A stretch of 64,000 bases of DNA from Acanthaster planci. Lineage: Eukaryota > Echinodermata > Asteroidea > Valvatida > Acanthasteridae. How positions within the stretch are numbered: position 1 is the stretch's first letter; every line of letters starts with the position of its first letter. Location of the stretch: contig NW_019091486.1 of assembly GCF_001949145.1 (NCBI RefSeq), positions 107,012-171,011 on the forward strand. The letters run 5' to 3'. Of this stretch, positions 25,601 to 37,600 are shown in pieces. Position numbers and translations under genes: made by a program. The notes under the pieces are model-generated. The model was not told the DNA's origin, ran no database searches, and saw nothing but the letters and a program-made list of their open reading frames with translations.

Positions 25601-28600
25601 TTTTTGGGGGCATTTAGATTAGTGACAGCATCGCGGGATCCGTCCCAAGCATTTTTTTAGCTCTTTGAAAACGGGAAAAATGGTTGGCTTTTGCAAACGG
25701 ATCTGGTAAGATCATAATTTCATGGTGTTTCCAGTACGCTGCATACCGCTTACTTCATAACGAATATCGACTGCCCGGAACTGTGTCATGCAAGACGAAT
25801 TATAGCAATTGTGGAGGGAATATTATGGATCGTTACTTTACAGGAAAGTTTAGAATGCTGAAGGGAAATTGTACACATTGATCTCATATCGGAGGAAATC
25901 AGAAAATAGTTACAAAACGACCGGAAATGCCACAAAACTGCATTGTTGTTAATGTTCCCGAAACTTGTCGCAGACAAATGTATCTATATAAATAAATAAA
26001 TAAATAAAAACAAATATGGAATGAAAAATGAAGGCTTGACAATTCTAGAAGAGAATCTTATTTAATCAAGTCATCCCAAACTTTTGCTGATCCAGAATTG
26101 TTGCACTCACTCTCCGTTTATGGAAAACCAAATTTGGTTGCTGTAGTCTAGTTATCGTTTTCATTAACGGGACACAGCTTATTACAGATGTTGGAATGTC
26201 TCTGCGACGTTGACATCAGCCACATTGGCAATTAAGCCGCGTGCCATCTCTTGAATTTATTGACGAACTGTGGCCTCCTCTGACAGCCGTGTCATTGCCC
26301 AGTCCATCCCTGCTGCTCAAATAACCTATATTTGTTGCAGATGTTCCGATTTGAATTTCGTTTTTCGGTTTTGCGAAACGTCAAGTCGAAAACAATTCAG
26401 AAATAAATAATCTTACCAAAAGGTAAAAAAATGCATATCAGTCTCATGTTTTCCAATAGCCACGTCGACAGTACACTTAATAAATATTGCATACGTTACA
26501 ACGGTTACCGATAGGAAGACAAATCAATAGTGATTGGAATGTTGGGCCCTGTAAGAAGAGGCAATTTTTAAAACTTTGAATTATTTGTGTTATTATAAGT
26601 GAATAATTTATAGAAGAAAAGAAACTCCGATAGCGGTCGAAGCAATTTCTAACCACACGTTTTGTTTTTTTTTTGTTTTGTTTTGCAAGCTTTCGGTTGC
26701 ATCACGAACTGATATATGGTGGATAGTTGCTGCACTACGAACAGTGGTATCGTGTTAATTAATTAATAAAGTCATTGAACAGTACGTCACTTCGTAGGCA
26801 ACCGTCAATTGATCCCTAGAGTGTTTGTAATTTCATACTCTCTAGGCAATAGAAAAGAAAAAAAATAGATCCACTTGGTAGGCTAGTGATACCAAAGGTA
26901 TTCCACAAGTATCTGAGGTTATAGTGTCTTAATGGTACATATGTATTTCTTTGGTTTCATATTTCTCTTTTCCTTTTTTGTGGCCACTGGCGTTACAAAA
27001 ATGTTTCCCTTTTTCGTCTGAAATGAGTTGAATTGGGCTGTCCAGCAATGTGGAAAATGCCATGCGAAATGTTACATTAAAAATTTATTAATTTAAAATG
27101 CAGAGGGCTCTACACTAAAAGTCTTTTTCCGAATCGCACCCATGCGGACCTCTATAACATCAGCGTGCTCGACACTAATTCGGAATGCCTCGTACTAACA
27201 TGCACCGCCAAAGCACACTAACCGCAAATTGAATTCGTCTGTCACTTCTAACTTTTGTGTTGTCAACATTTCACCCCAGCTGGTTGCATTGTTTTGTACT
27301 AATCAAAGATTTCCACACAGTTGCAGTAGCTTTGAGTTTATTTAAAATTAACATTTCTGCATTTTTTAATGTCATTCCTCTTTTGACAAAATATTGGTAA
27401 GTATGTTTTGCACAAACGGCAGGAGTAAATTTACTACGAAGGGTTAAAACGCAGCATTGAACTGTGGATGTTTGAAGTCAGATATACACTTGGTATCAAA
27501 TCTTCACGATAAACATTTAATGTTTATGAAGTCAGAGAGATCAAAAAGAATGAGAAAATGCAAATTTGACAAACATCGATGGTATGGGCTGCCCCTGCTT
27601 CCCGGTCCTTTATTTCAACTTCGGGAGCAGTTATGAGACCTTACCAGCCATAGGTAGGACCATGGAGGAAGGAACACCTCCATGGTAGGACGTACCTTAC
27701 TGGATGCTTCACTGGTTCACCCATCAACTCGTATACCTACCTTCCTGTCCAGAACTCGAGCACCAGTTTATGTGAACTACGCGCAGTTTTCGGGGGAAAA
27801 AAAACGCGTTGCCGACAGCTCCCTGCATCCAGCCCCTTGTGTTTTGCACTCGGCAGTGTTGAAGACTCTGACCAGTGCATAAACAGGGGTGTTACGTTGG
27901 GGTTATCAAAGGATTGTGTCAACGACTTTCAATTGTTTTAAATTTTGGGGTGTTATATCAACACTTTTGGTGTCACCCTCCAGTTCACTGTAACACTTGT
28001 AGGTGTGTAAAGTCACGCCAGCAGTGCTAAAGTTGCACGTTTCTGGGTGCTCATCTGATAACACCCAAAATGTGTTGTTTTTAACACCACGGTTTTTGCA
28101 GTACGGGCTTGGGGAATTATCATCCAGTGACAGGATGAGAAATCATAATCGGTGCTCCGACGAAATCAGAGGTAACCAACGCCCAGCACCGTGAGACGAG
28201 TGATTCGAGAGAACACGAGATAGTGTTGGCATTCAAGAAAAGCTGAGCACCTATGTTATAAGCAAAGCGGGTAGCACGATCGTAATTCAGTAAGGGCAAC
28301 GCTCTGCTATGGTCTCGTATAATTGTAATTGGCTGCTTTGCGAAGCCGTAGTGCGTCACATGTCCCTCGCTGTCACTAGATGTGTCTCACAATGCACCAC
28401 TAAAAGCACACGCCAATCTATTATTAACGGTGCAAACTTGGTAACCAGTGGCGGAAATTGGCTATGAAATTTCAAGAGTCCATTCCATATCAGATGGATT
28501 CTTCACCTACAGCTACGTGTCATTTTCTTGTATCATGTACCAGAGCGCATAAAGTGAAACGGCGCGCCAAAAGGTGGATGTTGCATCAATACTGGTCGCA

Positions 28601-31600
28601 AAAAGTTAAAACTACCAAAAGCTAGCTGTCATCCCGTGCTTGGATCGAAGTCAATGAAGCGGCCCAAAATGACAAGTGTTCAGTCCGTCACAGCCTTGCG
28701 CACGGCTGCGCCTATGCAGGAAATCCTTATTGCTGAAACGAACTACACTTCTGTGGTGAGATCTCCACTCTTCAGACACAGTTTAATTGTTGCTTTTTTA
28801 CAAAGTTGTCCCATTTGTTACAATGAAGGGCATATTTCCACTCCCTGAAAAACGGACTCCCTAACCTGTGTTCACATTAGTCTTAACCAATTATGCCCCC
28901 CCAAAAAAAATCTGATAACCCCTGCATGTTAAGCTGCAAGGGGCTGTTTTTAGCAGGATGCTGACATCTTGAATCGTCTGAAGTTTTAATTGATCAATAC
29001 AGGAACCCCCCTCCCCAAAACGAAATTCCCTTAGACGGAGAATATAGGCACTGTAGTGTTTCTGCCTTTGTTAGTCGATCTGTCTCTCAACTGTAAGCTT
29101 GCTGTTCGAAGTTTCAAAGTTTGGCTGCTCTCTTTATCAAGCATTGCCTTGCACAAGTCCGTGAGGGTTTATTGTTTCGCACAGATCATTAATGATGTCG
29201 ACTGTGATTTCAAAATGGCCAAAACCGAGGGCTTATGTGAAAGTCTACAGGACGATTTTCAGGTTGGTCGGTTCATCTGAGATGACAGTTTGTACTGTAA
29301 AACATGTGACAAAAAGTCTCCATACTTTCTCTACATCCCTCAACAAAATCAGGCAGCAAGACCAAAATGAAATGACATGATAAAAACTCACAGCTTATGA
29401 TGAGCTTGATAATGAATGGATAATTTCCGACCTTGGATATTGCATGCACAGTGGCTTTCCTTCCAAGAATGAAAGTGCCGACAATAGGGAATAAAATGCG
29501 TTTCTTTGCACCGTAGTTTGTCATCATAAATTGTCCGAAGCCGAACGCGCGTGCGACACCCGGGACTGCTTCCACGCAGACCCTTGACGCAGCTCCTGCC
29601 CGAAGCTGCTGCGAATATGCAAATTGACGGGGATATATCCATTTCTAGTTTTGTCACGAGTTTTTGCCGCCAATTTTATGGCTAGCTTGACGTTGTGTTG
29701 GCCGTGAGGTGGCAATGCGGTCAACACGTTTCCAATGGCAGATACGTGCCTCGGATGAGCATTTCTTCTGTTGCAACTTGCTGCAGGTGAGAAAAAGCCA
29801 CCGATGTCATTTGAGGAGAGCGGGCCAAGTTAGACGTGGACATCTGCGTTTATAACTTTGAGCTTGATCCTATCCCTTGAGGACTTCATATTCGGTAGAA
29901 AGACCAGAAACTATTCAATCGTCGTGACATTGACTATTGAATTGTCAGTTGGCAGAGAAATGACAATTTACAACTGACAAAGAATGTCCATGTTTTTACC
30001 TGTTTTAGTCTTAGCTTGGAATGTTTTGCTCGAAAATACCATGTTTCGCTTGAAAAAAAAAAGATTTTGGTTCGAGCTTCGGGCTCCCGCTTGCAATTTA
30101 TTTCATTGTGTTTATTTCATGCAAAATGGCCTTATTCAAAGACATTATGAGGACAAATATTTGAAAGAGCGATCTAAGTCTTAATAAGAGTTGTTCAAAA
30201 TTCACTAAATATAACTCAAGGTATTCAATCGACCAGCTCAAACTAAAGTCTGTCTTCAAAACCCGTAATTAATCCGCTAAGCAGGTATATGCCAGGGATT
30301 TGTGTTTCAGGAGACATGCCAATGCTAGTCCGACGAGGATGTTCAAAAGAGGAAAAATTAAAAGCAACGAATGCAGCCTTGGCAAAATCGAAGATGAATA
30401 GTCCGCAAAAGTGGATGATGGTCTCACCAGTGATCACCCAGTGTATCGCCCTATCAATTGTCATCCCTTCATTTGCAGTCAAATGGACAGTGCACCATTA
30501 ACCGCCGCGTACAATATTGATGCGCGTATACCTCCTCCGCGCCAGAAACGACCGGGTCGTTATCATCAGCTGCCGTTAAGACACCTGCTCGTCTGGCAAT
30601 TGCCTCCCCTACTGGTGTCTGTACCTCTTGCCTCTGCCTGAATTTTGCATGTTGAATACATGTCTTAGTCGCAGTCCAAAGTCTAAATTTTTGATGTAGT
30701 TCTTTGTGGGCGCTGGGGTTTTTGTGTTCTGTTAATGTGCTTTAAATGACGCGTTAGTACTCTGGAAAATGGTGCGTGGAGTATTTGCTCTTGGCAGCCA
30801 TTTTTGCTAAGTGGTACTTTTAATTGTGAATGATTGCTTGATTGCTTTTTGCGCAAAGATCGCAGCTGCATTATCTATCCCCGTCCCTAATTTTAAAGGC
30901 TGTAATTCGCTGTTTTACCATGGAAGCATTTACATAGTGCATGCTCTGTAAGATCTACAGTACTGCTTTCCTTGTAACCTCGGCTTACTTTGCTGCCTTG
31001 TAGCTGAACAATAATATATGTGTTGTTGGTTGAAAAACATTGGTTGAGTCTTCTTATGTACTCCGAATGGCGTTCCGAGTTTTATTTATTTATTTCATTG
31101 TGTGCACGTATGGTGTAGATATAATTACATGTAGCACAACGAAAAGACTGTTTTGAAAGATCATTTCAGTAACCTTTTTTATGACAGATGACTCGTTTTT
31201 GTTTCTGTTAATTTTTCTCATTTCATATTGCGTGTGTATAGTTTATGTGAACTGACATTGTGGGTTTTCAAAATGTATGATTTCCTTCTGTTTGAGTTCG
31301 TTTGCTGGGAATTTGGACAAAGACAATACTGTATGCATTTTTATTCCTTATTCACGACATCCTTTGCTTCATTACTCACCAACATTAAGCATAAAATAAC
31401 ATCACAGTTGTAAATATTGGTATTAGTGAACTTACATTTTTCGTTTTATGTTTTGGAGATGACGTGTGCATGAAGAGTGACTTGTAGTAATAATTTGCTT
31501 TTTCAATTAATGGTACTCACTGGCCATTTTTGACCTGTGTGATATCCCATATGAAAATCAAAATGGAAAAAAAAAATAAACTTGTAAGCCGATCAAAATT

Positions 31601-34600
31601 GAAGTCGGAAAATAAAAACAACAGTTACATTTAATATGCACTCAATAATTCATTTCCTTTTTTCAGTGTGTTATAAATTTCTATTGAAATCCATGTAATA
31701 TTCGGTTTTCTCTCACCCTTCAATATAGTCCTTTTTATACTTTAAAATTTCACAGCTTCTTCCTCGGAGACATTTATGTTCCTTTGTAATATTCCATAGA
31801 TACCCATAGATACCTTGATCTTCAATAGTCAGGGAAATTTTCACTGATAAAAATCAGACGCTTTATATGCAAAGATGTTCAAGTTTCTTTGTTCAAATAA
31901 CAAAGCTGTATAAGACTGTAATTGTGTACCTATGTTGCCAAAGAAATTCCTTTGTTGCAAGACAAGATTCCTCTCATCAATATTTCAGTGCAAAGCAATT
32001 AACGTGATTTTAGCACATTTATCGCGTAATGCTCGCTGTTCTGCCGTCTCCAATCACCAGCACGAGCCCAATCTCCAAAATTAATTCATTTCATGCTTAA
32101 TACATTTGACGCAGGTCGGTTTACAATGCAACGATAGGTTATTGAAGTTCGATACACTTGAGTCGGCGTATGGAAGGAGTCGACCACGTCCGCTCAAACT
32201 GAGACGTCCCTTGGGGTGTCATAACCATCCAAGCAATCTCAGTATGGAACAATGCCAATCAAGTGACATGTTTGTTTCAAAAGGGTTGTTATGGAATATT
32301 TAGGAATTTATATCAAAGTTTCACTCGTCTAAAACTTCTCAGAAGGTGTCAAATGCTCCGGCGGGTAAAGCCTTGCTTCTTGTCACGATACGTAAAGGGG
32401 GCTTTTAATATTCAAAAACAGCTGAAATAGACATTCAATACTCCCTTGCTGAGCGAGCCCACGTGGAGGTAGAAAAAATATTGCGACATCTCAATTCCCT
32501 GAATATTTGATGAAGGCTCCCACTGGTATAGTACCCGGGGTCCTTGGGCCCGGCTGATATCACATTTAATGGCCGATTAGAGACTCCTCACAACACCGAA
32601 CCCTCCCTGGCTTCATCGTTATTCATGAGCTGGCTGGCTCTCTGCAATCACACATTGGCACCGGTGTGGACAAGTCGGCGGCGCCTTGCCAAGAAAGCTT
32701 ACCCCGGTGGGTTCCCGGTGGTAACGGGTGAGCGTTTGGTGTAGCCAACGCTTCGTTGACGTGGGTGTTTACTTCGGGGTACGTTATGGCCTGCCTCAAC
32801 TTGTAAAGCTGAAACTGGGTATAACCCTACTGAAAAAACCTGAACCCACAAGTCAAATAAATAGAGGAAAAAAATGGACTCGGGAAAAATGTATACAAAA
32901 ACACCAATTATATTTACCCAAAGAGCTCGTCAATAACTTTGAGATATAGCATGAAATACGTTCTAGCACTTTGCATAACCTTATTTTAATTTTGAAATTT
33001 CCCACTGCACACGCACAGAAACCGATAGAATGGAGAGGTGCGGTAGATTTTACTGGGAAATCTTCTTCGTATATTGTGGAAGAATCTGTAACTGCGAGAG
33101 GTAACTTTGGTGACACAAATCATCTGAGAATGAGGGAATACAAGCCAACACTACCAAATTGGTGTTAATTTATCAGAGGACTGTCATCAGATGACTCACA
33201 TAAGAGGACTGATGTAAGCCTCTGATTACACCAAGGGTGTTAAATTAACACCATTGCTTCGAAGTTGCTGTGCGGGGCGGTGGGATACTAGTCTTTGGTG
33301 AGATTCTCCTCTCGTTAGAGACAGGAAAGTGACTCTTCTTGAGCATTGGTACCATCAATGTTGGGCCACGGCCTGTCGTTTCCTCATTGTTCCTGTAATA
33401 ACCACGCCATTTCATCGGTAATATGCAGCCATGTCTCATGTTGTATAACCAAACTAACCACCATCAGTTTGTTCGATCAACGCCCCATGAAAATAAACTT
33501 TTTTCCCCTAGTGATTTTATTGGTACTAAGGGTGACACAATTTCCCCGACTGCTGGTCTGTACAATATATTTAACTAAACAGATTTAAATTTCCAAACTA
33601 AAAAAAAATAAATAAACGGTTGCAATAATTTATCTGGAAACGAAGCTTTGAAAGCATACGTTGCAAGACTTTTTTCCTGCATTTTTTTTTGTATTGAGGA
33701 TTGTCAAAGTACACAGCAAAGCCCCTTATCAGTTTTTTGTTTATCCCTTTTTGGGGGGGGGTATTTGTTTCGTTTCAGCTAATTTCTTCAATCTGTCGCT
33801 AAAGCTTTATTTTATGTGCGTATCGGCGGTTTGTACATGTAGACGCATTGTGAGGCAGGTTGCTGGTAGTGCTTAGTTTTTTGCCTTAATAGCTAGCAGT
33901 ATAGCTAAATACATCGTAGTGACATTTTTCCTGAGTCCTTCGTAAATCTTTAAATATCAGCACATTTCTCCTGTTTGATCGTTGGCGTACCTACATTGAA
34001 TTTGCTCCTTTCGGTTCTACAGCTGCTATCCATCTGACTGATCCAAAAGCCGTGAAAAGCTGTGTTTTCTCTTTGGTTCGTTTCGTGCACGTTTTATTTT
34101 TGCACAGTTGCAAATGCACCTCTTGTTTTCTCAGTTATGACGTCATTTTATTTAGTAGTTGGTTTGTTGACCGCCAGTTCAGTCAACTTTTCTGACTCGC
34201 TTTTCACTAGTATTTGTATTCTATTCCTGTGACCGTTCCTTAAATAATTGGACTAACCTCGTTCCTTATTGTTTCCAACGGCGTTTTCATTGTTTGTTCT
34301 AATATCAAGGTTCAATTTCATTTTTAAATTAGATGAAAACGTTACTGAATATCTGCCAACTAACTACCTGTTCTTTTCATTTTTTGACAATCTGATTTCA
34401 TTCATTATGTGAAAGATACAAACACCCAAATGAATCACATTGAATCTCTCATTTATCCTTTTTGATACTTATTGGTTCCATTGCCTAAGTCTGGAATACC
34501 TTAAAGGAAAAAGTGGGTGAAGACACATCTGAAGTTATGGAATCAAACGGCAGTTACAAACTGTCATTCGAATGTATACGTCTACGTAGAGTACACAGGA

Positions 34601-37600
34601 TTAACCCCATCCCAGCCAGTCTGGCTGTTTCCTTTTCCCCTCTCTTTCTATCTCTCATCAGAGCCAGGGTCACCTGTCATCGCCTCATACAGCCCCAGTT
34701 TCATCTCCAGATACGAAGGAGACGATGTCCTCCTGTCCTGCACGGTCAAGGACAAGGACGACCACACCGTGTCCTGGACGTTCCTGGGCTCCACGCCAAT
34801 ATGTGAGCTGGACCTCCTTTGGTGTATAGGCTAATCTGAAGGGACGTAGATTACGACGGAGACTACTATCTCATTACTTGCACCAAGCGTAGCCAAACGC
34901 AACGCCATACGTGTTATGTTAATCCAGTCTTTCTTTTGTGTCCGTGAAAGTGAAACGCATGAACGCAGCGCGTACGCAACGCGGCCAAAACACGTACATA
35001 TGGAAAGCCGCCTTAAATCTGAGTCAGGAGAACACCCTACTTGGTAAAAGTGATATTCAGCGCGGGGTCACTGTCTTCATGTAAGTGGGATGCTGCTGCA
35101 GTAATTTTTTTCTGCTTCGGGTTACCAGATAGCAGGGTCATTTTTGTATACGTCACAAACGTGGCTGCTACTTGATACTACGTGTAACTGAATGAAGAAA
35201 GCTGTTTAAAAATAACGGGCGAATGTACAGTTTGGGGCAGAATCTGACAACCATCAAGGGTATTTTAGATTCTTCGGTTGTCCATTGGAAAATGACGGTG
35301 CACAATACGAGACACACATGACAGCATTTACTGATGGTACATGTACCACATTTAGGCCGACGGATGGTAAGGCCTGGCAGGTCGCGGCTCACAGTCACAC
35401 CTAAGCAAGCTAGGAGACACTCCCTTCCCCGCCCGAACTCACATGGACCAGTGAGTATGCAGGGATACCAAAACGAGGGACAACATACGAGGAGGCGTGA
35501 CCTTTGTGTCGTCCGTTCGGTTTTAAGGCCAACAATAGACGGTTAAGGATAATTATATCGTGCGATTAAAAAAATGAAATTCAGAAGATTCCTGTGAGGA
35601 TATATATTAAATGGACAATAACCAGGCTGAATTTTCAAAGATATCGCACCCAGATAGCGCTTTCTGACAAATAGTCCGTCTCTCTAGGTATGGCGTTACA
35701 GGCACTCTCAACGTTATGAAATGACACGAGGTTGTCATGCATAATGGCTGCAGTCACTTCCCATAAATCGTAATTTCAGGCCACACCTAATGTAGTAATT
35801 TGGCCATGCTTTCTGACTTGTTGCTGTTCGTATGGGTGTGCACATGGGTCCTTCAGGGCAAGAAATCACAACCAAAACGTGGCTTGGTTTGAATACCACA
35901 AGGGATACTAGCAGTTTCCTTCCTCCTTGATACTGGATACTTTGATGCAGATGTGCATACATTATGCGCAGGAGAGTCTATGCAGGTGATCTTGCATACT
36001 TACGTATTGTCCGGGCGTTTTTTCACATGGCACGTATTCTGCTGGGCAAAACCGTTGGCCTGATATTGTCGGTCCTACTGTGAACGTCTTGACAGACTAA
36101 GAAGTTAACTTTAGATTTACAGTACAGCACAAATTCATCCCGTCATGCGTTAACGCTTATTTTGGCACAGGGGAAGTTGGTACTGCAAGACCAAATTACA
36201 CGATTTGTAAAAATACATTTAGATTATGAAATATTCACCTATTAAGCATCTCGCTTTATATTTCAAACTGAAGAATTGAAATTGTTGAAGTAATAAGCAA
36301 AATGCTTCCTTCTGTGTTCACTCTCCCACTTTTATTGTCCAGCCCTCTTCCACGAGACAAATCGAGTCCACCGCGACAGGAGATTTAAGATTGAGTCGGA
36401 CGGCAACAGCACCTACAACCTCCGCATCACCGGCATAATGCGTGATGACCAAGGCAAGTACCTTTGCCAGGTAAACACCCTGCCGCGGCCAACGACCCTC
36501 AACATCACGCTGCAGGTTGTTGGTAAGTTTTTTCGCTATTACTACCAAGAATTATTGTTGTGCAAGTGGCTTATAATTTGGCTGGAACTGGGGGTTCGGG
36601 GAAGGAGAATGAGTTACTAGGCCTTGGAAATTTAAAAGGTGGAGTGGTGCTGAATCCACGTAACATTAAGGAAGATGCTCATCTTGCTTAATACATCTGA
36701 AACCGTACATCAGAGCCGTACATCAAAACAGCCTTTATTTGGACTTTTGTATAAACATGTTCTCCATTTGTGAGTGTTTTTTTAATACATTTGGGTTGCT
36801 AGGAAGTCCGAAATACTCCCCATCTGACTTTTTTCCTACCACAAATGTGGGGAAAAGGATGATTCATTAGCTAATCCTTAGGTTAAATCGTGTGGGGAGG
36901 AGATGTAGTTTCCTCCGGGGGATTAACACCCCTGTGTACACACCTTTCACATTTGCCATATATAAAAGTGTGTTCTGTCCCTCTACTCCCTCGTAACAAG
37001 TTCAATATTCAACATAGAACTTTTTTACTCGAAAAGAACTCACCTACAACGCTGCCAGGAACCTTTACCTGTCGTATACCTTCTGGTCTATCAGAAGTTG
37101 TTCGGAAAATACTCTAAGCGGAAAGCTTTGAGGTAGCATATCTTGGCTAGCATCAGCGTGCCAGCGTCGGTCGTGGGTTAAACGCAGCTTACTGATCAAT
37201 GCAAATTATTAGGAACCTTATTTTCATTTCACGTTCGAAACCCCACTGGCTGCACTGAGTTGAGTCCACGTGCTCACTGACATTTTAATATGTAGCTTCT
37301 TGAAGTGGTCTGAATTTGAAGAAAAGCTTGCCGGTCTATGAACACAAGGACGACTGCTGTGCCTTGAAAAATGAAAGTGACTAATGAAAACTGTCGAACA
37401 TTCTCCAGGGCGTCTTTTTATAGTAATCCCTTCACATGAACCAATTTCCTGTAGTTGTTGAATAAACTTGGCACTGGTCAAAGTCGGCGTTCGTTTGAGT
37501 GGTTGGAGTTTCAACTGGCCTGGAACCACTATGATAGATGACGCCGTGGCCACAAACGAGAACTCTGGGGGCGGGTATGCACTGGTTCTACTTCAAGTAG

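Larger units (their letters stand above)
22497..34661 (+). other. Remaining part of intron 1 upstream of Ig1
   Basis: About 12 kb, AT-rich. It holds two palindromic GGTGTTA-type elements (27.9 and 33.2 kb), an (AAAT)n run near 25,990, and a few GC-balanced islands (26.18-26.33 and 32.48-32.75 kb) that are not open and could be regulatory. One short exon-like stretch with a MAM-domain-like start is at 29183. No further clear Ig exon was found. Confidence 0.4.

Noticed and set aside
28640-28747. Cys-containing open frame (WIEVNEAAQNDKCSVRHSLA)
   Set aside because: Closed by stops on both sides and lacking a convincing acceptor.
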